DNA from: Eucalyptus grandis
Taxonomy: Eukaryota > Streptophyta > Magnoliopsida > Myrtales > Myrtaceae
Direction of reading: 5' to 3'
Assembly (NCBI RefSeq): GCF_016545825.1
Contig: NC_052615.1
Coordinates: 23,180,520-23,244,519 of the forward strand
DNA: 64,000 nucleotides
Shown here: in pieces, positions 13,943-25,585 of the stretch
How the letters are laid out: every line of letters starts with the position of its first letter
Position numbering within the stretch: the stretch's first letter is position 1
Translations under genes and position numbers: made by a program
Notes under the pieces: generated by a model
Databases searched by the model: none
Told to the model about the DNA's origin: nothing
The model's input: the letters and a program-made list of their open reading frames with translations, nothing else

Positions 13943-14639
13943 CTTCGCGCAGATAGAGAGAGAGAGTTGCAGCAGCGGGTTTTATCCTTCTTTCTTCGCT
14001 TTATCCGTTTTCGGGGTGGATGAGCAGGGAAGGAGGGCGGAGACGCTATCCAGCGGCGAAATTTCGATTTTGTCCTTGGAAGTGGCCTCATTTCCTCATG
14101 GACCGTCCAATAAAAGCTTGTTCTCACAAACAACTTCAAAATTTGATGCACTCATTATTCATTAATTTTCATTAAATTTTAATTATTAACTTACTGATTT
14201 GCACTGATTTGAGATTTCACTAACCATTTGTCATAGAAGTATGAGTTTGTGGTTTTTTTGTGAAATTAATCCAATCTAACGAAAACAGAGGATAAATTTA
14301 TCATAAATATATCAATTTAGTAATAGAAAATTAGTTTAAAATAAATCTATTATTGATATACTGATTTGGTATTTTTGGTAATCAAAAAATTAATTAAGGT
14401 AGATTTGTCGTAATGTACCAATTATGAGATTTTCATAGTATTAACTCTTAAATAAATAAGCAAACAAAATGAGTAAATATGGGATCACAATCTTTCGCCC
14501 TTAAAACTTTTTTTCTCGATGTTGTTTACAAAACTCGCTATTTAATTCAATCTAGTCCTTATTAACTTTTCTAAATTGTCTCAATGTCATCCTTTAATTA
14601 AATAATCCACTAGCATTAACTGATGTGGAAGATGGTGTC
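13943..14639. other. 5' flank of uL3c and AT-rich spacer
   Basis: The first 200 bases contain the probable 5' leader and promoter of the minus-strand uL3c gene, including CT-rich leader sequence and a CCAAT-type motif (TCCAATAAAAG on the plus strand near 14107). The rest is AT-rich and I see no gene in it. Confidence 0.45.
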
Positions 14640-14647
14640 ATTGCAAT

Positions 14648-15569
14648 TAGAGGTGTGCAAAAAAACTGGGACCTGCTCGGACCACTCAAAACCGGACCAG
14701 AACTGCCCAGAGCCATTGGTTCTTAAGGGAACCGATTCGGTTCCCAGTTCCAATTTATGAGAACTGGTGGGTATCAGTCCGATTCCCGGTTCTATGGGTA
14801 GATCCACCCACCTGCCCACCCGAATCGAACCGGTTATATTATAATAATATATTAATATTTAATATTAAAAAATTGAAATTAACAAATCTAAAATTTAAGG
14901 CTTTAATCATCATCTTGTCTCAATTCACTACTCTCCTACTTTATTTCGTCTCTCTTAATTCAAAATCTCCCCGGGCTCCATCTTCCTCTTTGATTCATCT
15001 CCGAACCTACTCATCTCCCTTTGAGTCCTAGTCCAAACTCGACAAAACAGTGAGTTAATTCTCTTTTCCTCCCTTGAACTTGAACTCTCTCTCCACGTCG
15101 TCGCCACCTCCGCATTCACTGTCATTATCATCACCTTCATTGTTGCACTCGTCTCGCTTCTACCTCCCCTCTTCCTCCTCCCCCTCCTCAGGCTTCTCCC
15201 CATCATCCTCATCTTCGGGGACGGGCGAACTCTAGGTCTAAGAACGGCTCATCGTCCCCATTGTCCTCCTCATTGTCGGTCTCGAGGGAGGAGTGGGAGA
15301 CAATGGAGGCGGTGGCCAAAATGGTGGTGGTGGCCAGGACGGAAGTAGAACGAGGGTCACGACTGGTTGAAGGTGAAAAGGGAAAGGCGTGGAGGTTGGA
15401 CCGATTCTATTGATCCACCCGGGAACCGGACCAGACTGGCGGTCCGGTTCTCGGGTAGATCCATGCAACTAGCGAGCGGTTTCTGATTCCAATTTTTCAA
15501 AATCAGTTCTTAGGAGGCGGTTCTCGGTTCTAGGTCGGGAACCGCCCACCCAGACCATGCACACCCCTA
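14648..15569. mobile_element. Non-autonomous hAT-type transposon
   Basis: The element starts TAGAGGTGTGCA and ends TGCACACCCCTA, short terminal inverted repeats typical of hAT elements. It is flanked by a perfect 8-bp target duplication, ATTGCAAT, at 14640-14647 and 15570-15577; eight bases is the hAT hallmark. Many GGTTC and GAACCGG motifs near both ends look like subterminal transposase-binding repeats. There is no transposase; frames inside are GC-rich artefacts. Confidence 0.88.
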
Positions 15570-15701
15570 ATTGCAATCGGACACTTGCCAACCATGATCT
15601 TGATCAAAAGAAGAGATCCTCTAGAAAATCAATGGTGCATGCTTCAGAAGTCATTAGAAGAATTTTCCATTTCTTGGCCATCAATGCCAACATATAATTT
15701 T

Positions 15702-16691
15702 GGAAAAATGTCACAAACAGTCCCTAAACTTCTACTTAATGTGTAATCTCACCCCTAAACTTTTAATTTATCCAATTTGGTCCCTGAATTATCAATAAAA
15801 GTCCGATCTAGTCTCTGACTATTTGAAAATTGATCAATTTCGTCATTCCGTTAATTAAGGTTAACGGAATTGGGCATTTTGGTCTTTTTTATCTTTTTTT
15901 AATTTTTTTCTTTTTTTTCTTCTTCTTCTCTCTTCCCTTTGCTAGCCATGGCGAAGTCGGTGAAGGGAAGCCGGCGTCCGGCGAGGATCGCCCTCGCTTG
16001 GACTGGCTAGGGCCGCCCTCTCCGGCATTGGGCGAGGGCCATCCTCGCCCGACGCAGGCGAGCGCGGCCCTCGTCAGCGTCGGGTAAGGGCCTCCCTCAC
16101 CAGATCTCACGAGGGCACCCCTTGCTGAGTTGCTGGGTTCGCAAGTCGCACCACAATGGAGCGCAAGCTTGGCGCAGAGGATGGAGGAGATCAGGGTAGT
16201 GCCAACAGAGGGAGGCCGAGGTTCGAAGCAGGTGTAAGGGGATTGGGTGCTGGTGTCACTGGAGCTGTGGTGAGGAAGAGAAGAGGGAGGCTGAGGAAGT
16301 ACATACGTGGTGGAGGAGCCATGCAGTTGGCATCCTCATCTCATGGCCTTGTGCGGCGGGGCTCGGCGAGGGCCTCCCTCACCATATCTAGCGAGGGAGG
16401 CCCTCGCTCAATGCCGACGAGGGGCGAGGGCCACCCCTGCCGGCATCCGGCGAGGGAAACCCTCACCGAACGCTGGCTTCCCTTCACCGGCTCTACCATG
16501 GCCAACGGAGGGAAGAGAGAAGAAAAAGAAAAAAAAAAAAAAAGGAAAAACATTAGTCACTTGACGATTTGAACGAAATGACTAAATTAAACATTTGTTA
16601 ATAGTTCATGGACCAAATTGAGCTAATCGAAAGTTTAGGAACGAAATTGAACATTACATAAAATTTCAGAGACCATTTGTGACATTTTCCC
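15702..16691. mobile_element. Foldback-type Mutator-like non-autonomous element
   Basis: About 170 bases at each end form an inverted repeat, starting GGAAAAATGTCACAAACAGT at the left and, reverse-complemented, GGGAAAATGTCACAAATGG at the right. A 9-bp target duplication flanks it (TATAATTTT at 15693-15701 and TATAATTAT at 16692-16700, 8 of 9 matching), as for Mutator-like elements. The core (about 15945-16520) is GC-rich, with many GCGAGGGC-type units and two inverted CCATGGC-containing segments. The same core occurs in the element at 17446. No transposase is present. Confidence 0.82.
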
Positions 16692-17445
16692 TATAATTAT
16701 ATGTGCGGGTGCAATAGGAAATTCCAGCAAGCTGAGATAAAGATTTAACCTGTGATCTATTAATAGAGTCATGCCCTTTCTAGGTACCGATCCTACTTCG
16801 TTGGTTAGATTACTAGCAGATAAAGCTTGTATCCCATCATTTAACCAACGTGAATCTTCGTTCCATCTTCAGCAAACCATAAAAAATCTTGAACTTAGCT
16901 AGATGCTTGTTGAAGTAATTGTCACTTGAATCCTCCGCCCAACAAGCAAGCATACTTAATGCCTGTTAATGAGAGCGTATATCTTTCCATTAAGCTGTGT
17001 TGTAAAGATACGGTTCCATGATTTGACATTTTCGAATTTTGCCTGTAACTCAGTATAGGCTTGGGAAACAAAGTCAAAATTTGTACGAATGATATATGTA
17101 GCAACAAGGAGGAAAAAAAAGGATTGAATAGAGGAAATTCCAAACATCTAGAGATCTTATATGGGTCAATATCAATGATGACTCTCTATTTCAATGAATC
17201 ATTTCATCGGGCAGAAGAAGATTATGTAAACACTTAATCTAGGTGCATTCATTTCGTAAAAAATGAGTAATTTGAAAAAATCTTCGAAAAAATGATTGCT
17301 TATATTGTTTAGATTAATTAGTCAATGCAACATACTTTCATCATTGATAACAATTTATGCCTAATTATTTTTTTAGGTGATAAAAAAAAATTTCATTTAT
17401 TTATTTTTATAAGTGATATAAGTGATTATTTTTTAGAAAATGTTT

Positions 17446-18083
17446 GGGAAAAAACCACCAAAAATCCCAAATATTACCTAAAGTGACAAATTTACCTCAA
17501 ACTTTTTTTGTAACATGAAAAATCCCAAAGTTTGCTAACCATAACACATTTACCCCAAATTTTTTTGTAACACAAAAAATCCAGAACTTTTATTTGTGTG
17601 ACACATTTACCCTAAATCATATGGGTATTTTGGTCTTTTTACTTTCAAAAACTTTTTTTTTCTTCTTCTTTCTTCCCTCCACTGGCCATGGCAGAGTCGG
17701 TGAAGGGAAGCCGGCATCTAGCGAGGGCGGCCCTCGACCGACACAAGTGAGGGCCTGGCGAGGGGAGCCCTCGCTGGACTCGCGCCAGCAAGGGCAACCC
17801 TAGCCAGCCCAAGCAAGGGGTGCCCTCGCCTGACGCCGGTGAGGGGTGCCCCCGCCGAACAACGGCTTCCCTCCGCCATGGCCGATGGAGGGAAGAGAGA
17901 AGAAGAAAAAAATAAAAATAAATAAATAAATAAAAAGAAAAAATAGAAAGAATAAGACGAAAATGCCCTTAATAGAGTAAATGTGTTACAGTTTACAAAG
18001 TTTGGAATTTTTCATGTCACAAAAAAAATTGGGATAAATTTGTCACTTTGGGCGAAGTTTGAGGTTTTTCATGATGTTTTCCC
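17446..18083. mobile_element. Foldback-type Mutator-like element with perfect 9-bp target duplication
   Basis: The ends GGGAAAAAACC and GGTTTTTCATGATGTTTTCCC form imperfect inverted repeats that extend about 200 bases. A perfect 9-bp target duplication, AAAATGTTT, lies at 17437-17445 and 18084-18092. The core (17680-17900) holds the same CCATGGC and GTCGGTGAAGGGAAGCCGGC sequence as the element at 15702 although the outer arms differ. No transposase is present. Confidence 0.85.
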
Positions 18084-19455
18084 AAAATGTTTTCCCAAAA
18101 TGTTTTCCCAATCTCTCATTTTTCGTGAAAAGAATGCACCCCAAATTTATCTTCTCATCACCTTCGGTAGACATATGTATCGGTTGCTTTAATCTTCATA
18201 ACGAATATGTTTCATTGTCAATTTAAGACCCTCGTATATGAAAAATAATTAAGCAAACATGTAGAATCTTATCAACACGTCAATTACTAGTTCGGCGCAA
18301 GCTGGCTCGTGCCTTGGCACCTAAATGTCGAGCCGTCCAAGAGATGGTGCAATAGGGTTGAGTTAAATTTTGTTTTTTTGGTAAGGGGGTTGAGTTAAAA
18401 ATTCATCTCTCAATTATCAAACAAGAGGTGTAATTGGTGCTGCAAATCTTCTTCTACATATATATGACGCGGCCATGTACAAGTTCCTAAAATAGCACAA
18501 CAACTTATCTACATATAGTATGACTATATAAAAATAAAAAATAAAAAATTAGCTACATATTGAAAAGGAAATAACGAGCAACTCTAAAACAACGAAAAAG
18601 GTCTCATGTAATACACATGGGTTTGACTCGATTCGATAGGCAAAGTCGATAATCACATCTCAAGCAACATTGTAATACACATGGGGTAATGATAAAACCA
18701 CATGTTCGAAGAAAAAATTACAACAACCTAGTGCAAACGATAACCAAGAAGGCTGAAGAAAGCCAACCAAAGGAGGGTGAACCAATAGGATACATTAACC
18801 TCTTCCCATGAAACACGTAAAATTAACTCATATTAACAATTTTCAACATGTTAATTTAAACATGTTGATTTGTGTTTATATGGGTAGGGCATGTCAATTT
18901 GCGTAGAGTACAATATTATCATGTCATAAATGAGTTTAAATGTATCGACCGATGTTTAAACAGCTTTAAACGAGTCTACTGTGTATGACACAATTTTTCT
19001 TGTGTCATCCCATTTATGCTAAATGGGAACTTATTTAATTACGTGCAGTAATCATGCAAATGAGTTGTGTTAAGAATTGATGGCCCTAACTTTTATGTAA
19101 TGTGGCAAATTACAATTGACTTTATGCAGGCGAGCTATATTTGTAATTAAATCCGTCACATCAATTAATATATGAAGTTTATAAAACTTCTCCATATATT
19201 TGGCCTTATTTCTTGAAATTATGTAAATGGCTACATTCATCTAATATAATAAATAATTTAATCAACGTGAATTACATTCCCTCTTCAGCAATCTATATAA
19301 AATCTTGAATTCTACTTAGATGCATCTTGAAGTATTCAGTATTCACCATTTGAATCCTCACCCAGCAAGCAAACATAGTTAATGCCTTTTAATTAGAGCA
19401 CATATCGTCCTATTAAGTTGTGTTGCAAAAACACGATATAAACTCTACTCATTTT

Positions 19456-19480
19456 TTTTGTTCAAAAAAAAAAAAAAAAA
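19456..19480 (+). mobile_element. Minimal retroposed insertion consisting almost only of poly(A)
   Basis: The insert is TTTTGTTC followed by about 17 A. It is flanked by the direct repeat AACTCTACTCATTTT at 19441-19455 and 19481-19495. A target duplication of this length next to an A tail is the mark of LINE-type retroposition of an extremely 5'-truncated template. Confidence 0.7.
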
Positions 19481-20261
19481 AACTCTACTCATTTTCGTAA
19501 TAAATATGTTTCATTGTCGTTTTTAAGATGCTTTCCTCTCAACTTTTTAAATGGACAACAATTGAGAAAAGGTTTTGATAGTATGTAAAGACCATCCCCC
19601 AGCAAACCCTTTACTAAGGATGCAAATAGTAGAGATACCCCTATATAAAAATTAATTAGGAAAACATGCTATTCTTACTAACACGTAAATTAATAGGATT
19701 GAGTTAGGAGTTCCTCTATCAATTGTGAGACGAAAAGTGTTATTGGTGCCGCAATTCCTCTTCCATGCAAACATGACGCAGCCATGTACAAGCGTCGAAA
19801 ATACCACCACGATTTAACTGCATATTGGAGAGGAAATAACCTACTTCTCTAAGACAATGAAAGAAAGGTCTCATGCACACAACTATATACAATGAACAAA
19901 AATTCCAAAACATGTAAAGTATGTTGGTACACAATAACTTATATTCACACATTTCAACATGTTAATTTAAACTTGTCAATTTGTGTCTAAACAGTTCACG
20001 TAAGACACAATATTATTGTGTCATAAACAAGTTTAAACATGCCGATTCATGTCCATACAGCTTAAGTGGGTCAACCAAATCATCCCATTTGTGATACCAA
20101 CCCATTTATATTAAACTAAAACCTATTTAATTAGTGCAGTAATCATACAATATTCGTGCAAATGATTTGGATCGACAATTCCTAGCCCTAACTTCTGAGT
20201 GATGTAGCAAATTACAAGTGAGACTTTTTGTAGATGAGTTATATTCAAATCTAATAAGACT

Positions 20262-20414
20262 TCATAAAAGTGCTGGCAAGCAGCCTCGACCTCTGTGCGC
20301 TCCTTGACGGTGCCGGCCTCGGGGTCGAACTCCCAAATCTCCCTCCCCCGCATAGTTGTTGGTGCTGGATAAGCAGGGACCGTCTTCTCCTTCTACTAAC
20401 TTCAGCCTCCACAT
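20262..20414 (-). pseudogene. Oxidosqualene cyclase (triterpene synthase) first-exon fragment
   Basis: From the ATG at 20414 the product starts MWRLKLVEGEDGP, the typical N-terminus of plant cycloartenol and amyrin synthases, which cyclise 2,3-oxidosqualene. After NNYAG one extra G in a GGGGG run shifts the frame. In the other frame the expected REIWEFDPEAGTVKERTEVE and ACQHFYE follow. The exon is cut at 20262, where segmental-repeat block B begins, before the usual exon end, and no other cyclase exon is in the window. A TATAAATA box (reverse complement near 20812-20820) lies about 400 bases upstream and may be the original promoter. It is a relic only. Confidence 0.8.
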
Positions 20415-21840
20415 TCTGATCTCCTCTTGTTCTCTCTTCCTTTATACTGTGACTCTCTGTATTTGGGTACTCAAGAACCGTCCTTCCTGATGATTATGCA
20501 AACATAAAAAGGAAAGATATGAGTTTTGCTGCAAAATCAAATCTCCTCAGTGAACTTGTTCATTATACATTCATGAACGCCGTTCGTTTTCTGAGACTAA
20601 TACTAATATCATCACTTGCATGCATAAAGATGTCAAAACTCATCACGCCGCGATCTTAGTCCAGCATAGAGAAAGCATGAACCAGTTACACGGAGAGTCA
20701 TCTACTTCTTCTGTTTCTGAGAGATTTGAGAGAGGTGATGATAAAAGAATGGAGCTCTCTCTCCAAAACCAAAGCGAAGTTGTGTTTTCTGGAGAAGAAA
20801 GGGGACCTCTATTTATACCCACGTCTTGGGTGGCTAGCTTCTTCCTCTTTCTCTCTCATTTAATTCTGGTTTTACCGAACAAAAGCAAAGCAATGCTAGA
20901 TCTACCCAACAAAAATGTTAGATATAACTATCAGTGCAAAGAGCCATATTTTCTCATCTCATCCCTGATTGAGTGTGTACGATGAAAGAGATCCTTCGCT
21001 ATGTGTACGATCAGGTTCTCAATATTTGTCTATTTTAAATAATCCTAGTGAATATTTTGAGAATGTAGCTGCAGTTCTAAGTGGTATATAGAAAAAGAAA
21101 TATGTGCTCTATCTTAATTTGTAGGAGGGAAAAAAAATTTCTTCGGCCATGCTTCCAATGGACAAGTGACAAGTTATAGATATCACACGCATAGGAATTT
21201 AACTACATGAAAACGTGGGCGACGCTTGTATACAGGCGTGTACAAGTTCCAAAAATGGCACCACAGCTTAGCTGCATATTCGAGAGGAAACAACCATCTA
21301 CTCTAAGACAAGGAAACAAAGGTCTCTTGCACACAACTATATTCGATGAACAAAATTCTGAAACATGTAAAATACTTTTGTACAGGGTAACTCATATTCA
21401 CATGTTTCAAGATGTTAATTTAAACTTGCTGATTTGTATATAAATGGATTAGGTAGGTCAACACATTAGACACGATATTATGGTGTAATAAATGGGTTTA
21501 AACATGCCAATTCGTGTCTAAATTTCTTGAGCAAGTCAACCGCGTAAGACGCGATTTTTCTCGTGTCATCCCATTTATGAAACTAACCTATTATACTAAA
21601 AAGATACCTATTTAATTACGTGCAGTATTCGTGCAATGTTCGTGCAAATGATTTTGGTTGAGGCCCTAACTTCTAAGCAATGTAACAAACTAATAGTGAG
21701 ATATATGCACTTGAGTTGTATTCCAATCTGATGAGAGTCTGTCACATCAATTAATATATCAAGAATTCTCTATATATTTAGCATTATTCCTTAAAAATTA
21801 GTAAAAGAGCTATATTCAAACTCTTTTTGCATCATTAATA

Positions 21841-23519
21841 TGCCAATTTGATCAAATTAGCATTATTCTTTAATTAACATCTGGCTATCATGTTGTTTTG
21901 TGCTTTCATTTAGTTACTGTACCAAATGTACTTCAACCACTTTTTATTTCGAAGGTGGGGTGTGTCATGACCAAAAATAAATTGATTAAGTCGATTTCCT
22001 AACTTCAAATTAAGGACACTCACATCTTATTTAATATATAAACCCATCTAATAAAAATTCTATTAAAAAGGGGCTACTAGGCAAGAGCTTAAATGCAGTT
22101 GCTTTAAACGGCATGTGATTTCAACGATGGTAATCTTAATTGAGCAAGTAATCATGTTATTAAAATAGACATTGACATTTAGCTGCAAATCCAATGTTTA
22201 ATCACACCTTAATATGCACTGTTCTCTATAGTAGCAGTACGAAATTAAGTTATTAAATTGGCTTGCATATATATATAATCCATTGAAAATGCCATAACCT
22301 AATTGTTAGTCCAATGAGGAGATGTGGCAACATATACTCATCAAGCCCATTGGAAAAAAAATAAGAATATCGATCAATTAATATTTTCAGCTTAGTAAAA
22401 AATAAAAAGATTGATTTTAGTATCTATCATATATATACATACCTATATATATATATATATATAAAAATCAAATTAATTAAGTGTTATTGATTATCAATAA
22501 ACAAATATTTGAACATACTCAAATCTACAACTGTTTTTAATAGTCTGGATTTCTAACCAGAATAGGATAAGAAAATGAAATTTGGGGAATTTTGCATTAA
22601 TAAAATTGAATATGTCCATATCCTATTTTGTTCATTATTTGGTAGAAATTACACATCAATATAAATGAACTTAAAAATGGATATGGTAAGAGTCCACTAC
22701 TAATGAAAGTACAAATGCACAAATGGAGACAACCTCTTGTGATTAATCCATGAGTTTTATATGATCTAAATCTTCAACAACAAAGGAGCTCCTTACAACA
22801 TCTCAAAGCCACAAGATTGACTATAACAAGAAATGTAAATAGGCAACGATATAGATGATATCGATTAGTTGGCGAATGCCAAAACTAGTAAAAAAGAGAA
22901 GCATGATCATTTACTTTCACAATTCACAAAAAAAATTGTGTTTCGGGAAGCTTTGACCTTAACTAGAGGGCTACAATGAAATAATAAAAATATATAATAA
23001 CTATACCAAAGTACCTAAAATATGTAATAAATACAAATAGTAATATGTATAGAATATAGAATATTAGAATAGAAAGAAATTGAAATATGTAAGAATGATT
23101 AAAAAACGAAATTGTTGTTATTTATGTTTTGTTTAATTTCTTTCTTATTTAGAATGTATATGTTGTAGGTGAGGTCGCCGGCCCTTGTCGGCCGGTTCTT
23201 TGGGACCGGCAATCGGCCACTTGAAGAAGAAGAATAGGAGAGAGAAAGAAAAAAATAAAAAAAATGAAAAAAAAAATATTTAAAATTAAAAGAAAATAAT
23301 TTGGAGTAGAAATTTTGAGCACGATACCTAATACAATTCTATTCCAAAATCAGAAATTTTAGACAGTTACCGAACAGCTTAAAATGCTTAAAAATTATTC
23401 CCGAAACGAATGAAAAAAAAAAAATCATTTCTAATCGAATTTGTTTATGGGAACAGAATTGTTACCAAACGCGCCCTTCAATAACTTTTAATAGAAGACA
23501 ACTGGAAGCAAAGTTTAGA
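21841..23519. other. AT-rich spacer, no gene seen
   Basis: This holds a TA microsatellite near 22440-22462 and many short A/T runs. Near 23165-23215 is a short GC-rich GGCCGG inverted segment. About 23440-23480 ends AATTGTTACCAAACGCGCCC, which looks like one end of a DNA transposon whose other end I did not find. Confidence 0.45.
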
Positions 23520-23588
23520 ACAGAGTGAATTTCGTGGTTTCTCCACCTGAAAAGGGCTTTGCTCTAGATAAGTCTTGCTAAAATACAG

Positions 23589-24538
23589 GGGCTAATTCCA
23601 TAAAAAAGCACAAACTTTAGGTGTTATCCCAAATCTGGCCTGAACTTTATTTTGTCTAAAAAAAGAAGTACGAACTTTAGGTGTTATCACCACCGCCCGC
23701 GGTGGAAGCGTTGGTTAGGGCTTGGTAAAACGCAGGGGGAAGGGTTCGAACCTTCGTGGAAGCGATGCTTCAATGCATAACGCGCGACTGTTATTTACTC
23801 TCCCCGCGGCGCGTTCGGAGGTTCCCCTGGGTTATCAAAAAAAAAAAAAAAAAAAAAAACTTTAGGTGTTATCCCAAATCTGGCACGAACTTTATTTTGT
23901 CTCAAAAAAAGGCACGAACTTCAAGTATTGTCCCAAATATGGCCCGAAATTTATTTTGTCTAAAAAAAGGCATAAATTTTCACTTGTGTCTCAAATTTGC
24001 CATCCGTTAACCCTCATTCCACAGTTATCCAACATGTCATTTCCACGTCAGCAATAATATCCAACACAGCAAAACGATGCTCTATTCGAGTGTTTGGAGG
24101 AAGTATTAAATTTAAGTTTGCCTTCCAATGAGGTGGACTTTACAGATGATTCTCATGGGAAAAATAATTCAACAGCTTCAATTCCAGGGGACGAGGCACA
24201 TAGCTAAGGCCATTAGATCAATTAACAATTGGCAAACTGTTTGCAATGTCAAAAACTGGGTTGAAAACAGAAGATTACATTGCCTTAAAGCGAGATATTA
24301 AAAGCGTGTGCATCTTGTAGGAAGCCTATTTATAATAGAATTACTTTATTTTGTCTCAAATAAAATTTGGGCCAAATTTGGGACAACACCTAAAGTTCGT
24401 GCTTTTTTTTAGACAAAATAAAGTTCGGGCCAGATTTGGGACAACCCCTAAAGTTCATGCTTTTTTTTAAGACAAAATAAAGTTCGGGTCAAATTTAGGA
24501 CAACACCTAAAGTTCGTGTTTTTTTATGGAATTGGCCC
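23589..24538. mobile_element. Non-autonomous DNA transposon with repeat-array arms
   Basis: Terminal inverted repeats are GGGCTAATTCCATAAAAAAG and, from the right end, GGGCCAATTCCATAAAAAAA. A perfect 10-bp target duplication, TAAAATACAG, is at 23579-23588 and 24539-24548. Each arm consists of tandem units of about 55-60 bases (ACTTTAGGTGTTATCCCAAA type) in inverted orientation at the two ends, a foldback layout consistent with Mutator-like elements. A SINE is inserted in the left arm. There is no transposase. Confidence 0.85.
23689..23859 (+). mobile_element. tRNA-derived SINE with poly(A) tail
   Basis: This 171-bp insertion has an RNA polymerase III B-box-like GGTTCGAACC (about 23744-23753), an A-box-like TGGTTAGGGCTTGG upstream (about 23711-23724) and a 23-A tail after GGGTTATC. 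The 14-bp direct repeat CTTTAGGTGTTATC at 23675-23688 and 23860-23873 is the target duplication. Because that sequence is also part of the host arm unit, the duplication could in part be the host's own repeat, but the B box and tail support a SINE. Confidence 0.8.
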
Positions 24539-24670
24539 TAAAATACAGAGTGAATTTCGTGGTTTCTCCACCTGAAAAGGCTTTGCTCTGGACCAGTGTT
24601 GCCAAAATAGTCAACAAAGTGGGCACCATTCCTGGATAAAAGCGACTCACAGTCCTCCTCTTTTCTTGCC

Positions 24671-24678
<8 letters not shown>

Positions 24679-24710
<32 letters not shown>
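24679..24710. repeat. TC dinucleotide run in 5' leader
   Basis: About 16 TC units end three bases before the ATG of the WAK-like gene at 24713, so they are probably in its 5' untranslated region. Confidence 0.9.
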
Positions 24711-24712
<2 letters not shown>

Positions 24713-24714
<2 letters not shown>

Positions 24715-25585
24715 GCAGTCTTCAGTGCTTCCCCGAGTTCCCACCACCACCACCACCACCACCGTCATCAACCTCATAACCCTAACCCCGTCGCTCCTCC
24801 CCCTCCCTTCCTTCCCGCTCTCCCTCTGCCGCACCTCCTGCGGGGCCGTCCCCGTCTCCTACCCCTTCGCCGTCGACGACGGCTGCGGCTTCCCAAGCTT
24901 CCGCCGCATGCTCTCCTGCAACGACTCCGACCTCTTCTTCGCCACCCCCTCCGGCGCCTACAAGGTCCAGTCCATCGACTACGCCAAGCGCAAGGTCGTC
25001 GTCTTCGACCCCGCCATGTCCACCTGCTCTATCCTCCAGCCCCACCACGACTTCGCCCTCACCGACGTCAGGCCGCCCTCATCCCCCCCTCCGACGACAC
25101 CATCTTCGCCGTCCTCAACTGCTCTGTCGACTCCCCCGTCGCCAACCACTTCAAGTACCTCTGCTCCCACGACGTCGGCGGCCACACCTGCGACGAGATG
25201 TACGGCGCTTGCGCCTCGTTCCGGATCTTCCGGCCGGCGGCCCCGCAGTTGGCCAACCAGTCGTTGCCGTCGCCGTCGCCGTCGCTGTCCCCGCCGACGT
25301 CGAGGTCGACGTCGCCGCCGTGCTGCTTCACGAGGTACGCGACGGTGAAGTTCATGAGCATAAACATGCTGGACTGCACGCACTACACCACGGTGATCGA
25401 CTCCGGGGAGGTGGAGAAGTCCGGGCCGCTGGACTGGACGTACGGGATCGAGTTGACGTACGCCGTGCCGGAGAGCACTGCGTGGGACCGGTGCAAGCGG
25501 TCGGGTGGCGCGTGCGGGTTCGACGCCGAGTCGGAGGCCATGCTCTGCCTCTGCTCCCCCACCATCAACGCTACTGTGGAGTGTC
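24713..25585 (+). pseudogene. Wall-associated-kinase-like galacturonan-binding ectodomain, one-base frameshift
   Basis: The frame starts MQSSVLPRVPTTTTTTT, followed by a hydrophobic signal-like stretch. The GUB_WAK domain then reads CRTSCGAVPVSYPFAVDDGC, and GFPSFRRMLSC and NDSDLFF follow. At about 25070 the frame breaks after DVR: one G appears to be missing, and the neighbouring frame continues AALIPPSDDTIFAVLNCS, through a Cys-rich part (YLCSHDVGGHTCDEMYGAC, GACGFD, LCLCSP). The frame reaches a GT donor at 25586 (GTAAGT). Such proteins bind cell-wall pectin outside the cell. I could not find a following exon, kinase domain or membrane helix. The exon is very GC-rich. A sequencing error at 25070 would make this exon functional. 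A TATA-like GGATAAAAGC lies near 24633. Confidence 0.78.

Larger units (their letters stand above)
16840..21840. repeat. Three-copy diverged segmental duplication
   Basis: Three blocks share collinear sequence: A (about 16840-19250, interrupted by the 17446-18083 transposon), B (about 19255-20262) and C (about 21200-21840, partial). Shared landmarks include GCCATGTACAAG (18.47, 19.78 kb; CGTGTACAAG at 21.24 kb), a line AACATGTTAATTTAAAC or similar, and TATTTAATTACGTGCAGTA with the following CCCTAACTT. A and B also share a minus-strand frame ending in RH-stop (near 16965 and 19398) that I cannot assign. Block B is joined at 20262 to a triterpene synthase exon. No intact gene is seen. Confidence 0.7.
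23520..24611. repeat. 68-bp tandem duplication split by a transposon
   Basis: The segment CAGAGTGAATTTCGTGGTTT with the following 48 bases occurs at 23520-23588 and again at about 24545-24611, with a few differences. The two copies would be adjacent if the transposon at 23589-24538 were removed. Confidence 0.85.

Noticed and set aside
13403..14023. Long plus-strand frames over the uL3c first exon
   Set aside because: They are shadows of the GC-rich uL3c coding exon on the other strand; their products are low-complexity and match no family.
15830..16572. Frames inside the foldback element core
   Set aside because: Built from GCGAGGGC-type repeats and bounded by A/T runs; the inverted core gives similar frames on both strands.
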